Assembly: GCA_963821505.1 (NCBI GenBank)
Contig: CAWGEH010000013.1
Span: 248,001 to 312,000 of the forward strand
Reading direction: 5' to 3'
Length of the DNA stretch: 64,000 bases
From: VAZQ01 sp963821505
GTDB lineage: Bacteria > Pseudomonadota > Alphaproteobacteria > Rhizobiales > Xanthobacteraceae
Positions 36,477 to 45,763 of the stretch are shown piece by piece. Made by a program: the position numbers and the translations under genes. How positions within the stretch are numbered: the stretch's first letter is position 1; each line of letters opens with the position of its first letter. Below the pieces are notes generated by a model that saw nothing but the letters and a program-made list of their open reading frames with translations, was not told the origin of the DNA and did not search any database.

Positions 36477-37340
36477 TCAGCGCGGCCCGACGCGCGGCCC
36501 GATCGCGGTCGCGATGGGCCTGGTTGCCGCCTCGGCGATCGCCATGCCGAGCCCCTTGGCGAGGCAGGCATAGCTCCAATCGTTCATGTGCAACCCGTCG
36601 ACCGAGACGAACGTCTCGAACGGCAGGTGCTCGGTTTCGTGCCAGTGCCGCATCAGATCGAAGCGATGAAAGACCCCGACGTGCTCCGCCTTGGCGGCCG
36701 TGGCGATCAACGACACCATGCGTTCGCAATTGGGCTTGGTGATGACCCTCGGCGCGTATTGCGGATCGATCAGCACCACGTCGGCGCCGGTTGCCTTCAG
36801 CCGCGCGAGTCCCTCGCGCAGAAGCGTCGCGTGAGGCGACACCGCCCTGTCTCGCAGGACGGAGTTGGTGCCGACCTGCCATAGGACCAGATCAGGCTTT
36901 TCGGCGATCACGGCCGTGTCCAGACGCGCGAGCATATCGGAGACTTCGTCGCCGTTCACTCCGCGGTTGAGTACCGTGATGTCATGGCCGGGGAAATGGC
37001 GGGAGAGTTCGTCTGCCAGGCGGCTCGGATACGAGGCCGCCGACGTGCTCGCGCCCGCTCCGTAGGTCGACGACGACCCCAGCGCAACGATCTTGATCGG
37101 GGCGCCGCTGGCGAGAAGTCGCGCCGTGCGGGGAAGCGAGACGTCAACGCGGATCTGATCCGCCGTCAATTTGCAGGCGGGCGAGCGCGGCGCAGCCGTC
37201 GCGGACGAATGCGTCGCGGACGCGGCTGCAGTCGCGGCGGATGCGGGCATCTGCGCCCAGGCGGGACCGAGCGCGAGTAAGCTCACCGTCGCAACGGCCC
37301 CAAAGACAACCGCGCGACGCAAAACGAGATAGCGACCCAT
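36477..37340 (-). CDS. SGNH/GDSL hydrolase, exported
   Basis: A 287-residue protein with a signal peptide (about 1-31, ending PAWAQMP). SGNH blocks: IVALGSSSTYGAGA (block I, the Ser of GSS replacing GDS), LNRGVNGDE (block II Gly), VLWQVGTNSVLRD (block III Asn) and DGLHMNDWSY (block V with Asp and His). A periplasmic esterase or acyl-transfer enzyme. It lies downstream of a second SGNH-like protein and an OpgC acyltransferase on the same strand, so it probably adds or removes acyl groups on a surface or periplasmic glycan. Confidence 0.82.
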   Translation of the reverse strand: MGRYLVLRRAVVFGAVATVSLLALGPAWAQMPASAATAAASATHSSATAAPRSPACKLTADQIRVDVSLPRTARLLASGAPIKIVALGSSSTYGAGASTSAASYPSRLADELSRHFPGHDITVLNRGVNGDEVSDMLARLDTAVIAEKPDLVLWQVGTNSVLRDRAVSPHATLLREGLARLKATGADVVLIDPQYAPRVITKPNCERMVSLIATAAKAEHVGVFHRFDLMRHWHETEHLPFETFVSVDGLHMNDWSYACLAKGLGMAIAEAATRPIATAIGPRVGPR

Positions 37341-37414
37341 GATATGAGTTTCGTCCCTGTTGGAAGTGTTTGTTACGCTTTTTCCTTGTTGCGCGTTCCG
37401 ATCGTTCCGCCCTC

Positions 37415-38185
37415 TCATCGTTCCGTCTTGGGCTCGGCTGGCCGCAGATGGGCGGCGTCGATGATCATGGAAGCAATGGCGCGACCGATGCAGTCATGCA
37501 CGCGGTGAGCGAGCACGTTGTCCTTGCCGGCCGCGTAGAGATCGAAGGCGCCGGTATCGGACCAATGCCGCATGATGGCGAGGCGGTCGAACAACGGGAA
37601 GCCGTGCTGCTGCGCAACCACGCGCATGTTGTCGGCGTATGGACCGAGTGCGACCATGATGTCGGTCCGGGGACTGTATTGCATGTTCATCAAGATGACG
37701 TCCGCGCCGCCCTTATGCAGCGTCTCCACCCCTTCATCGAGAGCCGCCCGGAAGTCGTCAGGCTCAATTCGACGAATGGCATCAAGGGTTCCTGTTTGCC
37801 ATATTACCAAATCCGGTTTCTCGTCGATCAATAATTTGCCCATGCCCTGGGCCAAGTCCTGGGCGGTCATCCGTGTTCTGACCAGGGTCACGACCTTCAC
37901 CGCAACCGCGGGCAGCCGCTGTTGGAGCGCCGCCTCGAGCCGCGCCGGGTAGGCCGAACGGGGCCCGTCAGGGCCGGTGAGGATCGAGGACCCGGTGCCG
38001 ACCACGGCGATGGTGAGCCGCCGCTCTTTTTTGACGGCGTCGGCGACGTGTTTTAAGTCATTGTTTCCAAATAATAAATAGCTTGGGATCTCGCACGCCT
38101 GACGTTCCACGGCGAACGCAGCGCCGGCCACAGACAATGCGGCCAGAGACAATAGGACTAGCAGTGTCGCGGCGGGCGTCTTCAT
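37415..38185 (-). CDS. SGNH/GDSL-like hydrolase, exported
   Basis: A 256-residue exported protein (signal about 1-25, ending AAFAVE). It has AVVGTGSSILTGPDG (block I with Ser), LVIWQTGTLDAI (block III where the usual Asn is replaced by Leu/Asp context) and a late His in HRVHDCIG. Its ATG overlaps the OpgC stop (ATGA), implying coupled expression. The divergence from canonical catalytic residues hints at transferase activity or altered function. It is 74 bp upstream of the second SGNH gene. Confidence 0.75.
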   Translation of the reverse strand: MKTPAATLLVLLSLAALSVAGAAFAVERQACEIPSYLLFGNNDLKHVADAVKKERRLTIAVVGTGSSILTGPDGPRSAYPARLEAALQQRLPAVAVKVVTLVRTRMTAQDLAQGMGKLLIDEKPDLVIWQTGTLDAIRRIEPDDFRAALDEGVETLHKGGADVILMNMQYSPRTDIMVALGPYADNMRVVAQQHGFPLFDRLAIMRHWSDTGAFDLYAAGKDNVLAHRVHDCIGRAIASMIIDAAHLRPAEPKTER

Positions 38186-39375
38186 GCCTCGCCTCCCGCG
38201 AGGTCCGCGTCCGGTGTTTTCTTGGAACGCGATCTGGAACTACGTCCTTCTGCTCTCTTATACCACGATAAAATTCCCGCAGCGGCAATCATGACAACAA
38301 TGCCCAGCAGGCTCACCAGGAGTTGCATCCAGAAGGCGCCCGACACCTCCACCATGGCAAAGTGGGCGGCAAAGGACAGAAACACGCCCAGGCAGAAGAT
38401 TTCCAGCGAGTGCTGCCCGCACACGATCGGCGGCCATGCCCACCACGATTTCAGTAACGGCCACTCACGCGGCACGAACCTTACCGTCACCACCGCCAGC
38501 GCGAGGAAATGCGCAAAGCGCAGAACGTCGAGATTCACCTTATCGATCGGATAGATCAACTCTTCCAGCCAGTGCGGCACGTACTGGCTCATGCCGGGCA
38601 CATACCAGCTGAGCGAGATGCCGCAGGCGAACAGGAGATAGGCAACCGCGATCGCCAGCGTCACCCGTGATTGCAAGACCGACGAGAGCCGCTGGGCTCC
38701 TCCCAGCGCGCACCAGGCACCGAACACGAACAACAATTGCCAGGCGAAAGGATTGAAATACCAGTGGCCGCTGGGATAGCTCGGCATGTTCCAGTTGAAT
38801 TCCCACGTGAGCACATAGAGCAGCACCGAGGCGCCGAGCGCGAGGGTGGATCGAAACTGCAGCAGCCACAGGATCGGCGGGAACAACAGCAGCAGGATGA
38901 TGTACAGAGGCAATACGTCCATGTTGGACGGCTTGAATTTGAGCAGCAGCGCCTCGACGATCGTCACGTCGGGCTGCTTGAGGAAATCCAGGATGTTGGT
39001 CTCCTCGGCATAGAGCGGATTCTCGAAGCTGGTGGCGACATAGGAAATCTCGGCAAGGTAGATCGCGAACAAGAAGACGTGGGCGACATAGATTTGCCAG
39101 GCTCGCCGCAGGATGTGGGCGCCGGCGACGATAAAGCCGCGTTCGCGCATTTCTTTGCCGTAGACGAAGGCGGCGGTGTAGCCGGAGACGAAGACGAAGA
39201 TTTCAGTCGCGTCGCTGAAACCGTAATTGCGGATGGTGCCCCAGGCCACGAGGTTCGAGGGGATATGGTCGAGGAAGATCAGCCACAGGGCGATCCCCCG
39301 GAACAAATCGAGCCGCAGATCGCGCCCGGTGGGCACCGCGTGAGCCGGCATTCCAGGCGAGCTTTCGGGCGACAA
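38182..39375 (-). CDS. OpgC-type integral membrane acyltransferase
   Basis: A 397-residue protein with about ten membrane helices. The start LRLDLFRGIALWLIFLDHIP contains the conserved Arg and His of acyltransferase-3-like proteins; OpgC succinylates osmoregulated periplasmic glucans. It has the OpgC motif GFSDATEIFVFVSGYTAAFV. It heads a minus-strand run with two exported SGNH proteins, which may complete the acyl transfer in the periplasm. The exact glycan is unknown. Start choice is uncertain between 39375 and an ATG eight codons in. Confidence 0.82.
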   Translation of the reverse strand: MSPESSPGMPAHAVPTGRDLRLDLFRGIALWLIFLDHIPSNLVAWGTIRNYGFSDATEIFVFVSGYTAAFVYGKEMRERGFIVAGAHILRRAWQIYVAHVFLFAIYLAEISYVATSFENPLYAEETNILDFLKQPDVTIVEALLLKFKPSNMDVLPLYIILLLLFPPILWLLQFRSTLALGASVLLYVLTWEFNWNMPSYPSGHWYFNPFAWQLLFVFGAWCALGGAQRLSSVLQSRVTLAIAVAYLLFACGISLSWYVPGMSQYVPHWLEELIYPIDKVNLDVLRFAHFLALAVVTVRFVPREWPLLKSWWAWPPIVCGQHSLEIFCLGVFLSFAAHFAMVEVSGAFWMQLLVSLLGIVVMIAAAGILSWYKRAEGRSSRSRSKKTPDADLAGGEA

Positions 39376-39513
39376 TGGAGATGCCTAAATTGTATTGGGC
39401 CTTCGCGCGGGCTGGGAATCACGTCATCGCGACGGTTGCAAGCCGTGGACCTAAGCTAGTACTAGGATCGAACCTACGCCACAAATGCCCGGATTGGGGC
39501 TGAAGGCCTGACC

Positions 39514-39924
39514 ATGGATGCCCTGAAAGCAGCGTACCGCGCCGTTACCCGCCAGATCGAGGTCAAGGCGACGCCACGCTTCCTGCCCGAGCGCTCCTCG
39601 CCCGAGAACGGGTATTTCTTCTGGGCTTATACCATCACGCTCACCAATCTCGGGAGCGAGACGGTCCAGCTCAAGACGCGTCATTGGCGCATTACCGACG
39701 CGCAGGGCCGCTTGCAGGAGGTGCGCGGCGCGGGCGTGGTCGGCGAGGAACCGGTGCTCAAACCGGGCGAAAACTTCGAATATACGAGCGGCGTGCCGCT
39801 ACCAACGCCTTCAGGTTTCATGGCGGGAAGCTATCGCATGGTGACCGCGGCTGGCGAGGAATTCGACGTCGACATTCCGGCCTTTTCCCTCGACGCCCCG
39901 CAGCGGGAGCGCACCATCAATTGA
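39514..39924 (+). CDS. apaG: ApaG family protein
   Basis: A 136-residue beta-sandwich protein: TRQIEVKATPRFLPERSSPE, YFFWAYTITLTNLGSETVQL and FEYTSGVPLPTPSGFMAGSY are the ApaG signatures. The family is linked to Co2+/Mg2+ resistance and shares its fold with the F-box protein FBxo3 domain; the biochemical role is unclear. It is convergent with hslO, a common order in Rhizobiales. Confidence 0.93.
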   Translation: MDALKAAYRAVTRQIEVKATPRFLPERSSPENGYFFWAYTITLTNLGSETVQLKTRHWRITDAQGRLQEVRGAGVVGEEPVLKPGENFEYTSGVPLPTPSGFMAGSYRMVTAAGEEFDVDIPAFSLDAPQRERTIN

Positions 39925-39966
39925 GGCCGCGGTTCCCAGGGACCGCCGGGCTGCACTATTACAAAG

Positions 39967-39992
39967 AACCCGCCCCAACTCAGGACGGGGCC
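39967..39992 (-). terminator. Possible terminator overlapping the hslO stop
   Basis: GGGGC and related G-rich strand can pair across ACTCA with CCCGCCCC, allowing a bulge. On the minus strand it is followed by TTCTTTGT. It sits at the convergent end of apaG and hslO. The U-tract is weak. Confidence 0.35.
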
Positions 39993-41002
39993 GTCGATTC
40001 GCTCACGTCCGTGGGGTCGAACGTGTAAGTCGAGTTGCAGAATTCGCAGGTGACGGTGATCTTCCCATTCTCGACCATGTGGTCGCGGTCGTCCTGGGGA
40101 AAGCTGCGAAGCATCCGTTCGACGCGCGCGCGCGAGCAGGAGCATTGGGCGTGCAGATCCCGGCTGCGGAAGACGCGCACCCCGCGCTCATGGAACAGCC
40201 GGTAGAGCAGCTGCTCGGCTGACGCATCCGGATCGAGCAATTCGACGTCCTCGACGGTCGCCACCAGCGCGCGGCCTTCGACCCAGGCGTCGTCCTCGCG
40301 CACGGCCTGGAGTTCCATCCCTTCGGGCAGGTCGCCGGGGTCGAGGTCGGGTTGGCGCGCGCGTTCCGGCGACTGCGGCAGGAACTGCAGGAGCAGGCCA
40401 CCGGCCCGCCAGTGATGGCGGGCACCCCCGCGGTCCGCGCGCAGTTCCTCCGCTACGGCCAAACGCACGCGAGTCGGGATCTGCTCTGAACGCAGGAAAT
40501 ACTCATGTGCCGCATGTTCGAGGTCCTTGCCCTCGAGGGCGACGATCCCCTGGTAGCGAGCGGTGTCCGCCCCCTGATCGATGGTCATGGCGAGATGCCC
40601 GCGGCCGAGCAAGCCGCCGGGATCGGCCGCGCCCGACGCAATGGCGGCGGCGACACGGGCGGCGTCGAAACGGGCGCAGGCCCGCACCTTACCGGGCGTG
40701 CTGTAGTCGATGACCAGCATCCGCACCGGCCCGTCGCTCTGGGTCTGCAGGATGAAGCGGCCTTCGAACTTCAGCGTCGAGCCGAGCAGCACCGTGAGCA
40801 CGATTGCCTCGCCCAACAGTTTCGCCACCGGGGCGGGATAGTTGTGACGTGAAAGAATCGTATCGATGGCGGGACCAAAGCGCACCACGCGACCGCGCAG
40901 GTCGAGCGCTTCGATCTGGAAGGGCAAGATCGTGTCGTCGGCGGAGGTGGCCGCCGGCGCACGCGTTGGAATTTCCATGCGGGGATCGGACATGATGGCC
41001 AT
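39980..41002 (-). CDS. hslO: Redox-activated chaperone Hsp33
   Basis: A 340-residue chaperone that switches on when its zinc cysteines are oxidised. The C-terminal domain has the four ligands Cys-x-Cys (QCSCSRARVERML) and Cys-x2-Cys (TCEFCNSTY). The N-terminal domain has FQIEALDLRGRVVRFGPAID. The protein protects against oxidative unfolding in the cytosol. ATG 41002 or 40993 are both possible; neither has a strong ribosome site. It is 80 bp downstream of argF on the same strand, likely cotranscribed. Confidence 0.93.
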   Translation of the reverse strand: MAIMSDPRMEIPTRAPAATSADDTILPFQIEALDLRGRVVRFGPAIDTILSRHNYPAPVAKLLGEAIVLTVLLGSTLKFEGRFILQTQSDGPVRMLVIDYSTPGKVRACARFDAARVAAAIASGAADPGGLLGRGHLAMTIDQGADTARYQGIVALEGKDLEHAAHEYFLRSEQIPTRVRLAVAEELRADRGGARHHWRAGGLLLQFLPQSPERARQPDLDPGDLPEGMELQAVREDDAWVEGRALVATVEDVELLDPDASAEQLLYRLFHERGVRVFRSRDLHAQCSCSRARVERMLRSFPQDDRDHMVENGKITVTCEFCNSTYTFDPTDVSESTAPS

Positions 41003-41082
41003 ATATAATGCCGATCAGCGCAAATTGACCCCCTCCTTGCGCGAGCCCCCCCGGTGGAAGGCGCATTGCGCCGGTTGGCCCA

Positions 41083-42000
41083 TCAACCTGCGTTCAAACA
41101 CCAGGCGAGAATGCCTTTTTGTGCGTGCAGACGGTTCTCGGCCTCATCGAACACGACCGATTGCGGCCCATCGATCACCTCGTCGGTCACTTCCTCGCCG
41201 CGATGCGCGGGCAGGCAATGCATGAACACCGCATCCGGCTTTGCCTGGGCCATCAGGGCGCCGTTGACCTGGTAGCGCCGGAGCAGGTTGTGGCGGCGCT
41301 GCCCGTCTTTATCTCCCATACTAACCCACGTGTCCGTGACCACGCAGTCCGAGCCTTTTACCGCCGCTTCCGGATCGCTGCCGACATGGATCGCAGCGCC
41401 AGAACTCTTGACCCAGTCAAGCAGCCATTTTTTCGGGGCAAGCTCGGGTGGCGTTGCCACGCGCAGGCGGAAGTCGAACCGCTCGGCCGCATGCATCCAG
41501 GAGGCGAGCACGTTGTTGGCGTCGCCGGTCCAGGCGACGGTCTTGCCGCGGATGGGCCCGCGGTGCTCCTCGAAGGTCATGACGTCGGCCAGCACCTGGC
41601 AAGGGTGCGAGCGGCGGGTGAGGCCATTGATGACCGGTACGCTGGCGTAGCGTGCGAGCTCGGTCAGCGTTGCGTGCTCGAGCGTGCGGATCATGATGAT
41701 GTCGACATAGCGCGAGAGCACCCGCGCCGTGTCGGCGATGGTCTCTCCCCGCCCGAGCTGCATCTCCTGACCCGTCAGCATGATGGCTTCGCCCCCCAGT
41801 TGGCGCATGGCGACGTCGAAGGAGACGCGGGTGCGGGTCGATGGCTTGTCGAAGATCATGGCGAGCGTCTTGCCCTCGAGCGGCTTGCGAGCGTGCTGGC
41901 GACGCTCCTTCATGGCGCGGCTGGCTTCGATCATTCCGCGCAGCTGCTGCGGCGGAATGTCGATGAGGTCGAGAAAGTGCCGGGCGCCGTTCGCGCTCAT
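41083..42000 (-). CDS. argF: Ornithine carbamoyltransferase
   Basis: A 305-residue arginine-pathway enzyme forming citrulline from ornithine and carbamoyl phosphate. The carbamoyl-phosphate loop STRTRVSFD, the His-Pro-Cys motif SHPCQVLAD and the ornithine loop FMHCLPAHRGEEV are intact. The ATG overlaps the argD stop (ATGA), an operon arrangement found widely in alphaproteobacteria. Confidence 0.96.
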   Translation of the reverse strand: MSANGARHFLDLIDIPPQQLRGMIEASRAMKERRQHARKPLEGKTLAMIFDKPSTRTRVSFDVAMRQLGGEAIMLTGQEMQLGRGETIADTARVLSRYVDIIMIRTLEHATLTELARYASVPVINGLTRRSHPCQVLADVMTFEEHRGPIRGKTVAWTGDANNVLASWMHAAERFDFRLRVATPPELAPKKWLLDWVKSSGAAIHVGSDPEAAVKGSDCVVTDTWVSMGDKDGQRRHNLLRRYQVNGALMAQAKPDAVFMHCLPAHRGEEVTDEVIDGPQSVVFDEAENRLHAQKGILAWCLNAG

Positions 42001-43217
42001 CCGAGCGCTCCCTGCGTTTGCGGTCTTACCAGCGCTCCGGCAATACGGGCGCAGGCGCGATCGATGCGCACGACCGCTTCGGCCACCTCGTCCTCGCTCA
42101 CGATCAGCGGCGGCAGGAGCCGCACCACATTGTCGCCGGCCGCGACCACGAGCATCTTCTCCGCGCGCAGCTCGTTGACGAGTTCGGCGCTGGGCACGAC
42201 CGCGCGCAACCCGACGAGGAGCCCCTCACCCCGCACCTCGGCGATCACCGCGGGATAGCGGTCCTTGATCTCGGCCAGCTTCTGCTTGAGCACGAGCGAG
42301 GTGCGACGCACGCGATCGAGGAAACCGTCGGCCAGCACCACGTCGAGCAGCGCGCCGGCGGCCGCCATCGCGAGCGGATTGCCCCCGAAGGTCGAGCCAT
42401 GGGTGCCGACGGTCATGCCCTTCGCCGCCTCGGCGGTGGCAAGGCAGGCGCCGAGCGGAAAGCCGCCGCCCAGCGCCTTGGCGAGCGCCATGATGTCGGG
42501 GGTGACGCCGCAGCGCTGGTAGGCGAAGAGTTCGCCGGTGCGGCCGACGCCGGTCTGCACCTCGTCGAACACGAGAAGCAGCCCGTTCTCGTCGCAAAGA
42601 CGCCGCAGCGCCCGCAGGAATTCGGGCGGCACCACGCGCACGCCGCCCTCCCCCATGATGGGCTCGATCAGGATCGCGGCAGTCTCGGGCCCGATCGCGC
42701 GCTTGGTCGCTTCCAGATCGGCAAACGGCACCTGGTCGAAGCCCTCGACCACTGGACCGAAGCCCTCGAGATATTTCTTCTGCCCTCCGGCCGCCAGCGT
42801 GGCGAGTGTGCGCCCGTGGAAAGCGCCCTCGAACGTGATGATGCGGTAGCGTTCCGGCCTGCCGCTCGCGGACTGGTATTTGCGCGCCATTTTGATCGCG
42901 CATTCCATGGCCTCGGCGCCGGAATTGCCGAAAAACACCACGTCCGCGAAGCTTGCCGCGCACAGGCGCTCGGCCAGCCGTTCACTCTCCGGGATGCGAT
43001 AGAGGTTGGAAACGTGCCAGACCTTCTTGGCCTGCTCGGCGATCGCCTCGGCCAGATGCGGATGCGCGTGGCCGAGTGCATTGACGGCCACGCCCGAGGT
43101 AAAATCCAGGTAACGGTCGCCGTTGGTCGCGATGAGCCACGCGCCCTCGCCGCGCTCGAATGCGAGATCGACGCGCGCATAGGTCGGCAGCAGATGCGAT
43201 GTTCGAGCGCTACTCAT
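41997..43217 (-). CDS. argD: Acetylornithine aminotransferase
   Basis: A 406-residue class III PLP aminotransferase in arginine and possibly lysine synthesis. Key features are FFGNSGAEAMECAIKMAR, LLVFDEVQTGVGRTG and the PLP-lysine in DIMALAKALGGGFPLGA. Upstream gene of argD-argF-hslO. Divergent from gcrA. Confidence 0.95.
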   Translation of the reverse strand: MSSARTSHLLPTYARVDLAFERGEGAWLIATNGDRYLDFTSGVAVNALGHAHPHLAEAIAEQAKKVWHVSNLYRIPESERLAERLCAASFADVVFFGNSGAEAMECAIKMARKYQSASGRPERYRIITFEGAFHGRTLATLAAGGQKKYLEGFGPVVEGFDQVPFADLEATKRAIGPETAAILIEPIMGEGGVRVVPPEFLRALRRLCDENGLLLVFDEVQTGVGRTGELFAYQRCGVTPDIMALAKALGGGFPLGACLATAEAAKGMTVGTHGSTFGGNPLAMAAAGALLDVVLADGFLDRVRRTSLVLKQKLAEIKDRYPAVIAEVRGEGLLVGLRAVVPSAELVNELRAEKMLVVAAGDNVVRLLPPLIVSEDEVAEAVVRIDRACARIAGALVRPQTQGALG

Positions 43218-43618
43218 CGAGAGGCCAACAATCGACCGAAATGAAATGTGCCGCCTCTCCGGGCGGCACGATATGGTATTCTATTGCGGCACGATCGGCT
43301 GTCAACATCATGCCGGATCCCATTCAACTCGCCTCGGCGCCAGCTCAGGGTTAACGCACTGCACAAGGATGCAGATAAGTGTGGACGCTTTGCGTGGACG
43401 TGGACGGAACATGTGGAGCGGGGCAATCGGAACTCTTGCGCCTGACTCTCGCCATATTGTAGCATTTCCATTAACGGATACGACATTTCGTGCGGCGGAC
43501 AAGTCACTAGCGTAAATCGTAGTGGGAGTACGCGTCCGGGCCAACGGGTTGTTGGCCGGGCCTAGGGTTGGATTCTGTCAGGACCTCTCCGCCGCGGCGA
43601 CTGCCGAGGATTTGAGGC
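43218..43618. other. Intergenic region between argD and gcrA
   Basis: About 400 bp without a supportable gene; it must contain the divergent argD and gcrA promoters. Two GANTC sequences occur (43444 and 43571), but that is near the frequency expected by chance. No known operator was recognised. Confidence 0.45.
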
Positions 43619-44116
43619 ATGACCTGGACTGATGAGCGCGTCGAGACGCTGAAGAAGCTGTGGACCGACGGATTGTCGGCGAGCCAAATCGCTGCAGAGC
43701 TTGGCGGCATTACACGCAATGCGGTAATCGGCAAGGTGCACCGGCTGGGACTGGCAGGGCGCGCCAAGTCACCGTCCTCGGCCGCGCCCCGCCCGCGCAA
43801 GGCGCGCCCCCATTCGCACATGCTGCGGGTGACGCGGCCCTCGATCCGGGGCAACACGGCGCTCGCCCACGCCTATGACGTCGACGTCGAGGCGGAGCCG
43901 GAACTGGTCGACAATGTCATCCCCATGGGCCAGCGCCGCACCTTGCTGGAACTCACGGAGGATACCTGCCGGTGGCCGATCGGCGACCCCGGGCACGCCG
44001 ACTTCTTCTTCTGCGGCGGCCGGACCGTCGCCAGCCTGCCCTATTGCCCGTACCATTCGCGCGTCGCTTATCAGCCCGCCAATATCCGCCGCGACCGGCG
44101 GCCGTTCCGCGGGTAG
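43619..44116 (+). CDS. gcrA: Cell-cycle regulator GcrA
   Basis: A 165-residue GcrA. The N-terminal DNA-binding domain MTWTDERVETLKKLW and LSASQIAAELGGITRNAVIG is diagnostic; the basic linker precedes a C-terminal RNA-polymerase-binding part (CRWPIGDPGHADFFFCGG ... YCPYHSRVAYQP). GcrA binds sigma70 holoenzyme at GANTC-methylated promoters in Alphaproteobacteria. Single gene, next to the phosphate regulon. Confidence 0.95.
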   Translation: MTWTDERVETLKKLWTDGLSASQIAAELGGITRNAVIGKVHRLGLAGRAKSPSSAAPRPRKARPHSHMLRVTRPSIRGNTALAHAYDVDVEAEPELVDNVIPMGQRRTLLELTEDTCRWPIGDPGHADFFFCGGRTVASLPYCPYHSRVAYQPANIRRDRRPFRG

Positions 44117-44289
44117 CCTCGCGGCACTGACTTGGGCGTGTCCCTGCCAAGGGAGCCCCGCCTGCATCGGCGCGGCGCAGTGGTGCTCGCGAGCGCGAGC
44201 CGGGGCACCAGTGCCGGATCGTGCGTCAAGCCGCGTTCGTTGGTGCACTCGCGGGGGGCGCTCCGCTCGCCCGGGACGAGGACCGTCCG

Positions 44290-44991
44290 CTACGCCACCT
44301 TTCCAAACCGGTCGTCGAGCGCGTACCCGGCGCCGCGCACGGTGCGGATCGGATCAGTATCGTGACCGCGGTTGAGCGCCTTGCGCAGGCGGCCGACATG
44401 GACGTCGACGGTGCGCTCGTCGATGTAAATCTCGCTGCCCCACACGCCGTCGAGAAGCTGCTCGCGCGAAAACACGCGGCCGGGCCGCTCCATCAGGAAC
44501 TCGAGCAGACGATATTCGGTCGGGCCGAGATCGATGGGGCGGCCGCCGCGCGAGACACGCTTCTTCTCACGGTCGACTTCGAGGTCGCCAAAGCAAAGCA
44601 CGTCGGCCAGCCGCTCCGGCAGCGCGCGGCGCAGCAGGGCGCGCACCCGCGCGCTGAGCTCCGGGACCGAAAACGGCTTGACGATATAGTCGTCGGCACC
44701 GGTGGCGAGCCCGCGCACGCGCTCGCTCTCCTCGCCACGGGCGGTGAGCATGATGATCGGTAGCTGCTTGGTTTCGGGACGCGCCCGCAGCCGGCGGCAG
44801 AGTTCGATGCCGGAGAGTCCCGGCAGCATCCAGTCCAGGATCACGAGGTCAGGCGCGCGTTCCTTGAGCAGCAAATCCGCTTCGTCACCGCGCGGAACCG
44901 TCTCGACCCCGTAGCCTTCCGCCTCGAGGTTGTAGCGCAGAAGCAATGTCAGCGCTTCCTCGTCTTCCACGATCAGGATGTTGGCCTTCAT
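44290..44991 (-). CDS. phoB: Phosphate response regulator PhoB
   Basis: A 233-residue OmpR-type regulator: receiver domain (1-120) with phospho-acceptor Asp53 (LVILDWMLPG) and Lys in IVKPFSVPEL, and a winged-helix output domain (VFSREQLLDGVWG, TVDVHVGRLRKAL). When phosphorylated by PhoR it activates genes with Pho boxes, such as those upstream of pstS here. Last gene of the minus-strand phosphate run, 18 bp after phoU. Confidence 0.95.
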   Translation of the reverse strand: MKANILIVEDEEALTLLLRYNLEAEGYGVETVPRGDEADLLLKERAPDLVILDWMLPGLSGIELCRRLRARPETKQLPIIMLTARGEESERVRGLATGADDYIVKPFSVPELSARVRALLRRALPERLADVLCFGDLEVDREKKRVSRGGRPIDLGPTEYRLLEFLMERPGRVFSREQLLDGVWGSEIYIDERTVDVHVGRLRKALNRGHDTDPIRTVRGAGYALDDRFGKVA

Positions 44992-45009
44992 CCGCTCAGC
45001 GTCCCTTCA

Positions 45010-45732
45010 TCATTTCTCCGCAGCCAGTGTGGCGAAGGTGGTGGTGGTATCGCCCTTCGGCCGTTGATCGGCCATCGCGTGGCCTTCGATCATGTAATAC
45101 ACCGTCTCTGCGATATTGGTCGCGTGATCGCCCATGCGCTCGATGTTCTTGGCGCAGAACATGAGATGAATGCAGAACGTGATATTGCGCGGATCCTCCA
45201 TCATGTAGGTCAGCAGCTCGCGAAACAGCGAGGTGCACATGGCGTCGATCTCCTCGTCGCCGTTCCAAACCGCCAGCGCTTTCTTGAGATCATGGCGCGC
45301 ATAGCTGTCGAGCACCTCCTTGAGCTGGGCGAGAACCAGGGAGCCCATATGCTCGACGCCACGGATCAGCTTTGGCGGATGGAACTCGCCGTCGAGCGCC
45401 AGCACTCGCTTGCCGATGTTCTTGGCGAGATCGCCAATTCGCTCGAGGTCGTTGGAGACCCGCAACGCACCGACGATCTCGCGCAGATCGACGGCCATGG
45501 GCTGCCGGCGGGCGATCGTCAGCACCGCTTTTTCCTCGATCTCGCGCTGAAGGTTATCGATGTCGGGATCGGCGGCCACGGTCCGCTGCGCGCGATCGGA
45601 ATCGCGTCGTGCGAGCGCGTCGACCGAATCCGCCACCTGCTTCTCGGCAAGGCCTCCCATCTCCGCCACCATGCGGGTGAGCTCTTGCAGATCGATGTCA
45701 AAGGCCTTTGCGGTATGTTCCGACATTGCCAT
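45010..45732 (-). CDS. phoU: Phosphate signalling protein PhoU
   Basis: A 240-residue helical protein of two PhoU repeats; metal-binding signatures include LREIVGALRVSNDLERIGDL and CAKNIERMGDHATNIAETV. It damps PhoR/PhoB signalling and Pst transport when phosphate is sufficient. It lies between pstB and phoB, as usual in alphaproteobacteria. Confidence 0.95.
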   Translation of the reverse strand: MAMSEHTAKAFDIDLQELTRMVAEMGGLAEKQVADSVDALARRDSDRAQRTVAADPDIDNLQREIEEKAVLTIARRQPMAVDLREIVGALRVSNDLERIGDLAKNIGKRVLALDGEFHPPKLIRGVEHMGSLVLAQLKEVLDSYARHDLKKALAVWNGDEEIDAMCTSLFRELLTYMMEDPRNITFCIHLMFCAKNIERMGDHATNIAETVYYMIEGHAMADQRPKGDTTTTFATLAAEK

Positions 45733-45763
45733 CTACTTCGTCCTGGCTGGCCAGCCGTGCGAT

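Noticed and set aside
43218..43618. GANTC (CcrM) sites as evidence of methylation control of gcrA
   Set aside because: Two sites in 400 bp is near chance, and no spacing to a promoter could be defined.
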